This document shows positions 14,546-26,089 of a stretch of 64,000 nt of DNA, one piece after another (the first letter of the stretch is position 1; each line of letters begins with the position of its first letter). Made by a program: the position numbers and the translations under genes. Below the pieces are notes generated by a model. The model saw only the letters and a list, made by a program, of their open reading frames with translations. It made no database searches and had not been told where the DNA came from. The DNA is from Callaeas wilsoni. Its lineage: Eukaryota; Chordata; Aves; Passeriformes; Callaeidae. The stretch is taken from positions 41,283 to 105,282 of the forward strand of contig VWPU01001222.1 of the NCBI GenBank assembly GCA_013398955.1, read 5' to 3'.

Positions 14546-15465
14546 TGAACCATCTTGTCCTATTGCTTGGCACCACGGAGCAGAGCCTGGCTCCATCCTC
14601 CTGCCACCCTCCCTTCAGGTACTGATAGACATTGATGAGGTCCCCTCTCAGTCATTTCTTCTCGAGGCTGAACAGGCCCAGCTCCCTCAGCCTTTCCTCA
14701 TAACAGAGATGCTCCAGTCCCTTCATCATCTTTGTCACTCTCCTCTGGACCTGTTCCAGGAGCTCCATGTCTCTCTTGTACTGACGAGCCCAGAACTGGA
14801 CACAGCACTCCAGATGAGGCTTCACTAGGGCTGAGTAGAGGGGCAGGATCACCTGCCTCAACCTGGTGGCAGTGCTCTTCCTAATGCAGCCCAGGGTACC
14901 ATTGGCCCTCTTGGCCACAAGGACACTGCTGGCTCAGGGCCACCAGGTCCTTCTCTGCGGAGCTGCCTTTCTGTGCTGGTGCCTGAACTTATTCCTTCCC
15001 TGATGCAGGATCCTGCATTTGATTTTTTTGAATTTCAGATGGTTCCTTTCTGCCCATCTCTCCAACCTGTCCTGGTCCTTCTGAAGGGCTGCACAGCACT
15101 CGGGGGTATTGGCCACTCCTCCCAGCTTTGTGTCATCCATGAACTTGCTGAGGAGGCATCTGGACCTTCATCCAAGTCATTGATGAATAATTAAACAGTA
15201 CTGGGCCCAGTATTGAGCCTTGAGGCACACCACTCATGACAGGCCTCCAAATAGAGCCCATGCCACTGATTACGACTCTGGGATCTGCTGTTGAGACAGT
15301 TTTCAATTCATCCCACTGTCCACGCATCCAACCCACACTGCCTGAGTTTACCTGTGACAGTGTTGTGAGGGACAGTGTTGAAAGCCATGCAAAAGTTGAG
15401 ATAGACAATATTCGCTGCTCTTTCTCATCAGATCCTACATCTTGTGATAGAAACAAAGGTAACAA
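14546..15465 (-). mobile_element. CR1 retrotransposon, internal ORF2 segment, lacking its own 3' end
   Basis: About 920 bp matches the minus strand of CR1 ORF2 and the start of the 3' region. The left edge aligns to the consensus around 'GTCCTGTCACTGTTGCC'; the terminal 250 bp is absent here but present as a separate piece at 12486-12734. The right edge (about 15465) is the usual 5' truncation, inside the reverse transcriptase. Small internal deletions relative to the consensus are visible near 14930 and 14965. Divergence and several frameshifts mark it as an old, dead copy. Confidence 0.93.
14652..15465 (-). pseudogene. CR1 ORF2 reverse transcriptase relic (C-terminal half)
   Basis: In life ORF2 encodes an endonuclease-reverse transcriptase that copies CR1 RNA at the target site. 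Three minus-strand open pieces are left. 15465-15133 carries the RT block [15 protein letters not shown] (SGVPQGS at 15214-15234), then loses frame just after LFN. 15140-14934 begins with the catalytic box, here FMDD (15132-15143) instead of FADD, followed by TKLGGVANTPE and a DRLERWAERN-like block. 14918-14652 holds the C-terminal [19 protein letters not shown] and ELGLFSLEK blocks. At least two frameshifts and the changed catalytic box make it non-functional. Its identity as CR1 is secure from these blocks. Confidence 0.92.
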
Positions 15466-17559
15466 AGTTATTTAGTTGGGATAACAAGTTGCTGCATTGT
15501 TACCAATCCATAAAAAAATTTGTATAGCTTAAAGCCCCAAGGGAAAACTTGTGAAGGAAAACAGTGCCTCAGGAAAGGGCAAAGTCTGCTGGGTTCCTGA
15601 TTGATCAGGAGCTGCACCATTCTGCCAAATGGCCATGAATAGAGACATACCCAAAATATGGCCTTCTCATAAGTCCTCAAAGTTCTAACAAAAAAGGGAG
15701 AGTTTTCTTGCCTTCTTTCAGTATCATAAAACCCGTTTATACATTTTTGATCGGATCTTTGAAATGGCAGCTGTTTTATATCCCAATCTTGTAATTTTTA
15801 AAATAACAATATCGAGCTTATGAAATATCTCAGAATAAATTATCATAAAGTTCATGGATTTGTAGAGCTGGTATATTATCTAAATGATTTCAACTTCTAT
15901 GAAACTCCTTCACCATTATGTGAGGCACTACAATTCAGTGAGAGATTGATTCTTAGACAGCAATTGAATTCTTGATTTCTGGATCATTTTTTCATATAAA
16001 CATATGTCTGGCTTCTTTTCCACAGTGTCTATAATGACTGTTAAAAGTGTCCTATGGTTATACTTCCTCTGCCTGTCAGTTTGTGATTGCATAATATACC
16101 GTTTACTTTACACGAGGACTGGAGATTTTGAAGATTTGGGAACTGCAGATAAAATTGATGCCAGGCTTTGTCCTGTGATCCACTGGTTCACACAATAGAC
16201 TGTCATGCCATTGCTGGAGGAGTCACCTTCTGCATGACATCTCAAACTGAGTGGTTAACTTTTTGTTTACAGTAGACAGCAGGGAACCGTAGCCCTTTCT
16301 CTAAGGACTAGATATATATGAAATTTTTTGAGCAGTTTTTATGTTTGATCTTCCTTAACTCAACCTGAGCTAGAAGTAAAATTGAAAACATACTGAATTT
16401 TAACAGAACAGGCTCATACATCAGTGTGTTTCAGTAGCTCATAAAATAATTTGACGTTAACTATAGAATGTGGCATCTGTTGTCAGAGCAGAAGTCTGAT
16501 TGTCAGCTGCCTTTCATTACATTAGGCACTTGGAGAATTGTGCAGGAAATTATTTATTCCTTTTGCTTAATGTCAGTTACAGAAATATTCTTAACCTTCC
16601 TCAGAGAAGTGTAGGTGCCTTTGTTCTTGCCTCAGCCTACTGCACAACAGAGCTTGAGTTCAGTTCTTCGTTGCCTTTCACTTTTTGTACTAAGATGCAC
16701 TTCTGGAAATTGAATAAAAAATCTGCCAATGGAGAAATAACATTTAAACCCCTCTTTATACCAGAAATAAATTACTTCACTAAGGAAAAGGCTGTGGGGA
16801 AATGAACCTTTTGCGTTTCATAGACCTTGAATCTCTCAGCTTTTCTAAACACCTAGCAATGCTCTCTGGGATCCTCAGGGTGAATTTTCTAATAATTTTT
16901 AGTTATGTTAATTTCAAGTTTTATAAAAATTTTCAAGTTCCAGATAAGAAGTTTTGTATACTTATTTTTCATTAATTTAGTAAATGCTGTAATTTTCTAG
17001 ATTTTTTCCAAGTAAAAAGATTATTATCAAAATACTGTATGAATTAATAAATTCCTTTATTTATAATTATTCCATAAAAAGCAGTCATTGCCAGAGGAAA
17101 AAAATGCTCACTTACATTGGTAAGATAATGAAATATTTCCCCCAAGTAATATTTTAGGATCATTATAATGTACTATTTTAGTAAATTAAATGTCAAAAGG
17201 ATGTAATAAAGAAGTTATATTTGAATTAATTACATAAGTTAAAAGTATCAGAGCACTATGGTTTGGAAAAGTTCAGTGGTTCCACTTATATTTTTTTCTT
17301 ACCATATAATATAAATATTCTTTCAATTTTGCAGTAGCTTCGGCTGTAATGTAAGTACATAAAGTAATGACTTATTTAAAATGCAGTAGTTGGTTTAGAA
17401 CTACAAAAATATATTAAAAAGGAACAATTAAAGTTTATGGAGCTGTAATAAGCAATTTTTTTTTATGTGCAAGTGGATGTTCAGATGTTTTTAAGGTAAA
17501 ATATTCACTGAAGATATGTTTCCCTGAGACATGTAAACTGAGAACAGAATTTCTTCTTT
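15466..17559. other. AT-rich single-copy DNA, no gene recognised
   Basis: I see nothing assignable. The stretch 16900-17500 is very AT-rich, with many short A and T runs. Open frames here (for example 16500-16805 on the plus strand) show no recognised motif. Confidence 0.65.
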
Positions 17560-18300
17560 CACTCTGTCAGCTTAGGAGCGAAATGTGGGTCGTACCGCAG
17601 AAATGGATGTATAGATATTAGTTATCTGCTTGATCATCACCATACAGGCCGACCAGGAATCCAGCTCTTTTTCTGGACAGTGATAAATTATGCAGAGATA
17701 GTATAGCTGAGTTAACTCTGCAGTGGGAAATAATATGCAAGTGCTCATGCAGGACCTTCACTCGGCTAATTAGCCGACTAAGCAATGCTAACTATAGCAG
17801 GCATTATGCCATGTAAGCAGAGCTGCACTACTTCTGAGACACAGCTACTGCCTGTACACAATGCTATTTTTGGGAACTGTGAACTTCTCACCGCTTATTC
17901 AGAGTGAACTGCATGCATCTAGCTCCCCCCTGGAGTGCAGAGAAAGAAGGCTGCTTCAAGCAATGGGAAAACTTAAAAGAGACAAATGGCACTGAGTTTC
18001 TTTCACCCGTGGGCTGGGTCTCCTGGAAGTGTGCACAGAGCCTCAGTCAATGGCTGCTGAGATTGGCCTCAATGGCAGATCTGCCAGGCTGCCACTTGCT
18101 CAGTGAGTGTGAGCAATCTGTCTTCTTTCCTGTCGTCTCTAAAACTGGATACCTCCCTACAAATTTGGAAAGAAAGGCACCACAACAACTGTCCAAGGAA
18201 ATCTCATTCTTTTCATGCTGATAGCATTGCTGAGACATTAATAGCAACTTTGCTAGTGCCTGTGAGTAGAGATCTGAAAATTGCCAAATACTAGTTCTGG
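17560..18300. other. Complex non-repetitive stretch, candidate conserved noncoding element
   Basis: Base composition is more balanced than in the flanks and there is no repeat homology. Several transcription-factor-like words cluster at 17640-17800: GATAAATTATGCA, an octamer-like ATGCAAGT, and the perfect palindrome TCGGCTAATTAGCCGA at 17762-17777. TAATTA is the core bound by many homeodomain proteins. No open frame supports a coding exon. The call rests on sequence texture and motifs only. Confidence 0.25.
17762..17777. promoter_or_regulatory. 16-bp perfect palindrome with TAATTA homeodomain core
   Basis: TCGGCTAATTAGCCGA equals its own reverse complement over all 16 bases; the next pair (C/C) breaks the symmetry. 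It could bind a homeodomain dimer. About one 16-bp palindrome is expected by chance in a window of this size, so only the homeodomain core and the setting make it notable. Confidence 0.3.
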
Positions 18301-18507
18301 TGGTTGATCCAAAATTACTGGAAAAGCATGGTTTGAGATTGACAGGACTGCTTAATGCGCCCAAAGATGTTGCCAATGACACCAAGTGTGTGATGTGGTT
18401 GTCATACTGGAGGGAGAGGATGCCATCCTGAGGGACCAGGACAGGCTTGAGAGATGGGCCCATGTAAATGTCATGAAGTTCAACAAGGCCAAATGCAAGG
18501 TTGTCCA

Positions 18508-18668
18508 CAGAGATTGTGGGGTCTCCTTCACTGGAGATATTCAAGAAGTGTCTGGACACAATCTTGTGCCATGTGCTCTAGGGTGGCCCTACTTGAGCAG
18601 GGAGGTTGGACCGCATGACCCACTGCGGTCCCTTCCAATCTGACCTGTTCTGTGATTTTGTGATTCTG
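18508..18668 (+). mobile_element. Inner CR1 3' end nested inside the CR1 at 18345-19408
   Basis: Between the outer ORF2 words AAGGTTGTCCAC (left) and TCCTGCAACTGGATCAGGGCA (right) lies about 160 bp that does not belong there in the CR1 consensus. It is a second CR1 3' end: TCACTGGAGATATTCAAGAAGTGTCTGGACAC, then a TTGAGCAGGGAGGTTGGACC block, CCCTTCCAATCTGACC, and the terminal TTCTGTGATTTTGTGATTCTG. The flanks TTGTCCAC and TCCTGCAAC both align to the same outer consensus word and may be a diverged 8-9 bp target-site duplication. It inserted after the outer copy and in the same orientation. Confidence 0.8.
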
Positions 18669-18761
18669 TCCTGCAACTGGATCAGGGCATGGCCCACTGC
18701 AGTCCCTTCCAATCTGACCTGTTCTGTGATTTTGTGATTCTGTCCTGCAACTGGATCAGGG
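18614..18761 (+). repeat. Two tandem copies of a 74-bp unit across the CR1-CR1 junction
   Basis: Unit 1 is 18614-18687 and unit 2 is 18688-18761. They differ at only two of 74 positions (A/G at 18618 versus 18692, and G/A at 18627 versus 18701). Each unit holds the last roughly 55 bp of the inner CR1 plus about 20 bp of outer CR1, so the duplication arose after the nesting. It is much less diverged than the CR1 sequence around it is from its consensus. Confidence 0.95.
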
Positions 18762-19408
18762 CAAGTCCAAGCAAAAGATCAGGCTGCAAGGAGAATGGAT
18801 TGAGAGCAGTCCTGAGGAAAGGACTTGGGAGTGTTGGTTGACAAGAAATTCAACATGACGCAGTAATGTGCGCTCGCAGCCCCACCGCGTCCTGGCTGCA
18901 TCAAAAGCTGTGTGGCCAGAAGGTCAAGGGAGGTGATTCTGCTGCTCTGCTTCCCTCTGATGAACCTGACCTGGAGTGCTGCGTCCAGCCCTGGGAGACC
19001 CCAACATAAAAAGGACACGGACCTTTTGGAAGGGGTCCAGAGGAGAGCCACAAAGATGATCACAGGGCTGGAGCACTTCTGCTATGAAGACAGGCAGTGA
19101 GAGCTGGGAGCATGAAGAAGCAGCCTTCCAGTACCTAAAGGGGGCTACAAGAATGCTGGAGGAGGACATTTTACAAGGGCATGTATTGATAGGACAAGGG
19201 AGAATAGCTTTAAACTGAGACTACGTTTAAATGAGAAATAAGGAAGAAATATTTTATTATGAGGGTGGTGAGGCACTGGCCCAGGTTGCCCAGAGAAGCT
19301 GTGGAAGGCACATCCCTGGAAGTGTTCTAGGCCAGGTTGGATGGGGCTCTGAGCACCCTGGTCTAGTGGATGGTTGGGAGGTTCCAACCTAAATGATTCT
19401 ATGAAATT

Positions 19409-22400
19409 TTTTTTTTTTACATTTTGAACAGCTAGGAAAATTGATGTTTGGTACAAAATATGAGTTAAAAAGACAAGAGCTTCAAATAGAGTAACTTGGG
19501 TTTGTTCCTGTATAGTAAGAAAAAATTACTGATGTTGATATAGAACCACAAAATATTTCAGTTGAACTAAATAATAATTTTAAGGTGAAAAATATTCTGG
19601 ATTATTTTTTTTCCAACTATGGGAGTAAGTTTCTCTAAGAAAGGAAGATGTTCTTAGAAGCTGTTTTGGAGCAGTTGTAATGAGTAGGTGGTAGGAGTAC
19701 CAAAACTGCAGCTATTCAGGGTAAATCATGCTCAGAAGAGATAATTAAAAGTTCTTCTCCTTCATACGATGGTCTATCATAACGTTAATGCCTCCCTTAA
19801 TGAATTAGATACAATTGCTTTTTCCATACCTTTTTTTTTATTGAGTTGTAGTTCATTTCTCATCTTCAGAAAAGCTCTGGCACATTTTTCATCTGGTCAG
19901 TGAATTTGGAAAGAAATTAATGGATGCAAATTATGATTAATAACTTATTTACCCTACTTTTCTTTTTAAAGCAGCACCCCACAGAGCACACATTCAAAAT
20001 GCCATGTAATCAGCAAGTAGTAGTATACACAATATATACAGAAAGTTATTCACTTGGGAAAAACTCATTCTGCAAACTAAAAATGCAATGAGAAATATTC
20101 AGATTTGGCCTAAAACTTTGGCCTAAAACAACTCTCAAGTTTTGACAGAAGGTCCCACCATGTCAAAGGCTCTCTATGTCATTTGATCCAAGCTCTGTGT
20201 CTTTAGTGATGTCAGTAAGTGCTGTCCTCTGTTGCTCCAATGTCATCCTCTCCCACAGAAAACTATCTGCTTATCTCTTACCAACAGCTCTAAGATGGCA
20301 ATTGGAGTTTTTATGGAAATATTGCACATTATAGTTCTGAACAAGGAAAGACTGGTTTCTTGTTTGACAAAGGAGAGTCTTTTCAACTCTGAAAATGCAG
20401 TAAGAATTGTCCCTTCTGAAATACTCCCCTTCAGGAATATCAGCATTTTGAAGCTGAGTCATTTTGAATTTCCTGGATGAAGAATGAATACACAGATGTT
20501 TAGGACACACTCTTGTTTAAGCATTCTTTGGTTTTAGAAGTAAATTCCACTTTGCGTTTTTCATGAAGTGACTAATTTAAGAGTCAATCAGGTATCCTAT
20601 CAGGTTGTGTTTTTTCAGAGGACTTCATGGATTAATATAAACTTACATGGAGATATTAGATTTTTTGTAATTAATATCCTGTATATCTTGGCATCATATT
20701 ACTAAGAATCCTCTGCTGTCTGGCTTCGGAAAGGACAAAGACAAAAGCAGGCCTGGTTAATGAATGAAAAGACCTACTATATTGTCTTCTTTAGCTGCAG
20801 CTTCCTTAATACTTCAATAGTTTGAGCTTGACTTGTTTAGAAACTGAAATTCAAGGTAAATGTTAAAATAATAAAATATATATTTTATTTCATACCTTTA
20901 GATTTTTTTGGATCAATTACTGCAGAAAAATGACCAAAGGAAAATGTCTATTGGAGAATTTTTCTACTTTAGAGCTGAAATTATGTAATACCTACAGGAA
21001 TGCTATCTTTAGGTTGATACAAAGGGAGAGGTCAAGCAATGTTCGAAGGCTTATTATTCTTCTTTTTATCAACAGTAGATACCAAACATTCTGTTCTTCA
21101 GAATCAGAAGCTTTATTTTAATTCCTTTTATGTAGGTGGAGAAAGGTTAAAGGGAAAGATTAAGGCATTAAGATTTGTAAGAATTACGAGATTCTCTAAA
21201 GCATTTTCAAAGAAGCTTTATTTTTGGCTCAGCTGCATGATAACACAACCCAACTTTTGTTCTGCTTTCAACTGAGCTATTTATATTTTGGAATTCACTG
21301 TGGACGTTGCCTGAGGTTATTATTATTTTCCCTCATGGGTTTGTTTGTTTGCTGGTGTGTTTCTTTTTTGAAATGACATTTGAGAATGTTATTCCAGCAT
21401 TTATTTTGTGCTTGGGATGCTTTAAAATGCCCTTTTTGCTTTCTCATTTACACTAAGTGACAGTACTGTGACTTTAATTCAGTGGAAGAAAATCTGTATC
21501 ATACAAACCCAGAAAAGGAGGTGATGTTTCTTGCAGCCTGAAGGAATGAGACTTGCCTTCTATTTCTCTTTTCAAAATGAAGTAAGGGACCATGACAGGT
21601 GGCAGCAAAGACGATACCAACATATACTTTGTCCCTGAAACAAGATCCTATAGAAATGCAACAGAAACATGTCTAGTGAAAACAGTTAGCTGTGTGGAAA
21701 GCTTCCCTGGGAATCTGAGCAGTGCTTCTAAAACTAAGGATTACTGAGAGATACTAGAAACTTGACCAGGTGCTGAATGGTGCAGACTTGTGTTGAATGT
21801 TTCTAATTTCTCCTTCTTTAAAGAGTTTAACTTTGCTACCAGTATTAACTGCACTGGGTTTTAGATCAGCACAAGGCCAAGAAGAAAATCTATGCATTGA
21901 AAGGAAACAGGTTAAGCACTGAACAAAGAGAGATTTATTTTACTTTGTGCACCTTTTTTTTTCTTTTTTTCGTAATACAAGACTGGCTTGTGGATTGAAT
22001 TTTCTCATAGTATTTTGGTTTTGTTTTTATATAAGCCATAACTGATCCATGGAATTCCTTGCTGCAGGACAGAATTGGGGCCAAGGTCTCAGTCGTCTGC
22101 TAGCTTAAACCATTTTTGAGTCCAGGTGAAAATTTGAGCAGCTGAACATGTTGTGGCACACCAGTACTGTACAATTCATGCCCTGTGTCATGGAAGAGGC
22201 ACCAGCTTGAACCACGGGGCAAGGTGGAACATCAGGAAAGTGTTAAGAACTGACAGATTTTATAGGTTGCTTGAGAAAGAGCAGGTTTTTAGGAGATGAA
22301 GTTATTTAATCAAGGATTTGGGTTTGTTTTCTTTATTTTCATGAGTGTATCATTCTCTGGTGTGCTCTTTAATGACAGTCTGATGCAGACTTGAGAATAA

Positions 22401-25400
22401 CATGGCATCTCTCAGTCTAGTGAGAAAGCCTATCTCTTTTGGGAAATGATCCATGTATTTTTACTGCTTTGTAACTCTGATTTCCTATTGATTTTTTATG
22501 TTGGGTTGCTTGCGGTTTAAGTAGAAGTTTCTCAGCTTTAGTTTGAAACCTATTTAAGCCATGCTGTTAACTAATGTACTTGTTATGTCCTTCTTACCCA
22601 TTTCCTTGACATTAATTATACTTAGTTCATTCCAAACTGTTTATTTGCACTGAGCTATAAACTACAGGGCAGCATTTGGTTAAAGAGAAACAACTTTACT
22701 GGAAAACATATTGTGTTAACAAATAGTTTATGCACAGACATCCCATCCCCGTTCAAAGCAAGCAGTGTTTTACAGCTGCAGCCAAGGACGGTGTGCCTGG
22801 TGGACAAGCCTTTCAACAGAAGTGATTTCATCTTGAGCTTTGCTTAGCTACTTGTGGATAGGGGGACTTGTGATTAGGTTTTGTGGCTGAATGAACTTGG
22901 GGAAAGTTATGACTCGAACATTCTGCTAAAAAGGGCAGTGACATGGGCGTTATCTAAAGGCAATCTATTTCAACTGCCCTAGGAATCTAGAGGAGAGTCT
23001 GAGGCAAATAAAAAGTGGCAGCCTCACCTTTGAGGGCCTTAATATATTTGTGGAAGCAGCTTTACAAGTAGTGCTGTGGAAAAATGATTTAAAGATAGAA
23101 CTGTCATGATTTTTTAGAAGCATCTGCCACAAAGAGACTGTAGAGCATACAAGAGCTGTGTGACTCAGCCAGAAATAAGGTGAAAGGCTGTTTTGAGTGA
23201 ATGATCTGAGTTTTCTTCAAGGCATCTCTAAGTGTTTTAATGGATAAGAACAGGGTGAAAGGATGTGACTGAAGCAGGTAAGTCTTTGCTACAGCAATTT
23301 ACGCAGTTAAAAGGATTAAGTGTTCATCTTTTTAGTACACAGAGAGGACCTTTAAATTTTATTGGAAGTGATACTGTCCGGTTGCAGTTTACACTGATTT
23401 TAACAGAGTGAAAGCTTATCTGCGTTAAGCTATCACCACCTAGTGGTAATAGGGAAATGGTAATAGCAACAAACCCGAGGAAATTCTTTCAAGTGTTTTT
23501 GTTAGCTGTTGTGCTTTCATTGATGTTGTGGAAGATGCAGAAGCAAGACCGATGAACTTTGATAGAAAACAAGTTGCTAAACTTGGCAGTAGTCCCTCAC
23601 TAGCTTAATTTTTTATGGATCCTCTCTCTGTATTGTATGATAGCTTGTTAAGGAGTAGTTAGTTAATAATTTCTCTCTTAAAAGTATTGCTTGTAGATGT
23701 AATTAGCTAGTGCATCACTTTAGTATTCTTGCTTGTTTTTTGACTGATTGTAGACGGATTGTTGATGTTTAAAGGAAGGTCTTTTATATGAGATGAAAAG
23801 GGTGGTTTTTTAAATGCAGCTAACTACATTTTATACATACTCTGTGCTGAATTGATTGTATATATTTTTTGTTTGATGTAGATGCATTCAGTACACTGCT
23901 TAAAAACCACTTTCACTTTTTAATAAAAATCTCTTTCAGTGGTATGTGGTTACTTAATTATCATATGAGAATCATCGTGTTTATCACTGATAGCTTTCAT
24001 ATCTTTGCTTTGATTTGTGTCTACATAGTTTAGGATAAATTAACATGCTTCCAAACCATGTTGACATGTCACTGTGCCACAAGCCACCATGTCTGCATAG
24101 CTTTATGCTGTGCCATATTGAGATATCTGAGCCATCAGGAACATCTCACAAGGTGCTGCACTAAGCCGAGCCAACGCGCCTGAAACAAGAAGCAAGATAA
24201 AATCCTGTCCACTTCACAGTCCAGAAGTGTCCTTCTTGAGCACTGTCTTAGTGAACCGGTGAAACTAAAAGTGTAGCACTGATTGACAATTTTTCCACGT
24301 TTATGTCCATCCTGATTGTGTTCACTGTTCCCCAAAGTGTGGATAGTGACTTCTTGGAAGGGCTTCTGCTTCTTTATAGTGCCTATCAAAACTTGAACAC
24401 TTTATTTTCCCTTTTTGTATGTTTCTGAAAATGAGATATGGTTTCTTTTAGCACCTTACGTACTGACATGGCTGCTGTGAATGAGAAAGAAACGTGATCT
24501 CTGATCTCTTTTTTATAAGTTCTTCTAGAAAAATAGTAATATTGCTGAAAGTCATTAGTTGCTTTAAACTTACTTAAGGTTTTGGAACATAACTGATTTA
24601 CAAAAATTCATATCTGTTGTCTTTGTTTCAATTTTATTGTTAGATTTGTGATGTAAATCCATTATATTATGTAAATATCAGATATGTATATTATGTAAAT
24701 ACACAGATAGGAAATTGCCTAATAAAAAAGAGAGAAAGAACAGATTATTGTCCAAGTGCACAGTCTGAGCCCACAGAAGTTATGTGCTGTACCTCAGATT
24801 AAATGGCAACTTTGTTTCTTGAAGTAGAAATAGATAGTTTTCATTGTATTTTGAGAAACATGAACATAAAATTGTATTCCAGTCAGAAGTTATTTTCTTT
24901 GACTACTAATTGTTCTGTATGTCAAAAAGGTGTTTTGCTGTGTTGTTACACCGAGTACTTTTTGACTGCATTTTCAGGAAGATTTTCCTCTGGTAACTCT
25001 CCTCTTCTGACCCTTTGCTTTGAATTTTAGACTTCTCAATAGTGTGAATAAACCTGTGGCTGCTTGGTTGGACACCTCTTAGGGTCTTCAGTGTAATCTA
25101 CCTGAGATTCCTAGTATTCTCTAGGTGATGGTTTTATCAAATCCAATAGTGTTTTGGAAAACTGAAAAAAGAGGATAAGGTAGAAGCTGTGTACTATGTC
25201 TGAAATGATTTCTTCTGAATCTCTAATGAAATTTTTCAGTTCAAATCCAGTTTTATGTTACTAGTTTAGACAAAATGGTATAATGTGGTCTTTATCTCTT
25301 CCCTTTTCACTTTCTTTTTCTAGTACTGATTACAAATATGAAGAGATTGTAATGTTTTTAAATGATAACATTGTTCTTTAATGTCTTACTATATTGAATG

Positions 25401-25849
25401 AATTAGGATACTCTCCATCTTTTGAGAGTTTTATCTTCTGTCATGCTGCAATGTGGGAATTTGAAGTAGCAAAATGTGTTTCGGCACGTTACTGTGCACA
25501 GGGGTTTGTGTCTCACCCTGGGAGGTGTGTCTCAAGGTACCAGTTACATCGCACTGCATTTCCCCTCAGAGGCAGCTAGGCTGGTGTGCTGACATACACA
25601 GTCAGCAGGGAGCAGATGAAGACAGGGCATGTTTGTGCCTGCTGGAGACACCAGTGGGGGTTTGGCATCATACTACAGGCAGGAAAAAGTGGCTTAATTT
25701 TTTATATTTTAATGATTTCTGGAAGCATTTTGACTATCATTTGGATTCGGGTATCAATAATGTTGCATTACAGTTTGGACTTCTTGATATTACAGATTAG
25801 TCTTACTCCTAGTTTTCTTCCCTCAGCATCAGGAACTTTCATCAGGAAC
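19409..25849. other. AT-rich single-copy DNA, no gene recognised
   Basis: No gene or repeat family can be assigned. A T run follows directly after the CR1 (about 19409-19421). At 24667-24714 a 24-bp unit containing TTATGTAAAT occurs twice. The stretch 22690-23480 is less AT-rich and more complex than its surroundings and may include conserved noncoding sequence, including a CTCF-like word at 23435-23446. Open frames are short and anonymous. Confidence 0.6.
23435..23446 (-). promoter_or_regulatory. CTCF-like core motif (weak candidate)
   Basis: On the minus strand the bases read CCACTAGGTGGT, matching 11 of 12 positions of the CTCF core CCASYAGRKGGC. Flanks outside the core were not scored. 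A single core of this length occurs by chance in tens of kilobases. Confidence 0.15.
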
Positions 25850-25851
25850 TT

Positions 25852-26089
25852 CACTGATAGGACAAGAAGTAATGGATGCAAGCTGAAAGAGTTGAACTTT
25901 AGGGTAAATATGCAGAATAAATTCTTTGCTGTGGCAGTAGTGAGACACTGGAACATATTGCCCAGAGAAGCTATGGATGCCCCATCCCTGGAAGTGTTCA
26001 AGGCCAGGTTGGATGGGGCCCTAGGCAACCTGATTGAGTGGAAGGCGTTCCTACCTGTGGCACAGGAGCTGGAGCTAGATGATCTTTAA
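25852..26089 (+). pseudogene. CR1 ORF2 extreme C-terminus, frame still open
   Basis: One frame reads without a stop from the fragment's 5' edge to a TAA at 26087-26089, giving the characteristic CR1 ORF2 tail: DRTRSNGCKLKE, then VVRHWNILPREAMDAPSLEV, then FKARLDGALGNLIEW. The frame also runs upstream into unrelated flank (back to 25586), giving a 167-codon frame that is not a gene. Only the last 80 or so residues of a protein of several hundred are present, so it has no enzymatic core. Confidence 0.9.

Larger units (their letters stand above)
18346..19106 (+). pseudogene. CR1 ORF2 relic (C-terminal portion)
   Basis: Damaged remains of the CR1 endonuclease-reverse transcriptase. The catalytic FADD box is changed to V-A-N-D (18369-18380): the second catalytic Asp position reads Asn. 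The frame is broken by the inner CR1 insertion at about 18508. Later blocks are seen at 18912-19100: RSREVILLL, then a degenerate counterpart of the PHLEYCVQ region, then LLEGVQRRATKMITGLEHF, ending in a stop just after YEDRQ where the consensus continues. It cannot make an active enzyme. Confidence 0.9.
18345..19408 (+). mobile_element. CR1 retrotransposon, 5'-truncated, with a second CR1 end inside
   Basis: This plus-strand CR1 begins at the end of the reverse transcriptase palm region (near CCAATGACACCAAG) and runs to the 3' end AATGATTCTATGAAA at about 19408. Recognisable blocks include AGGGACCAGGACAGGCTTGA, GAATGGATTGAGAGCAG, GGTCCAGAGGAGAGCCACAA and GGTTGCCCAGAGAAGCTGTG. It has internal deletions near 19100 and in the 3' UTR, where the 'TGTCCCTGCCCATGGCAGGG' part is missing. 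At 18508-18668 the outer sequence is interrupted by a different CR1 3' end, and a tandem duplication follows. Confidence 0.93.

Noticed and set aside
18047..18559. 170-codon minus-strand open frame
   Set aside because: It is largely antisense to the plus-strand CR1 and its flank, and its translation has no motif.
25586..26089. 167-codon plus-strand frame as a gene
   Set aside because: Its last 80 or so residues are the CR1 ORF2 tail; the first part is unrelated flank read through by chance.
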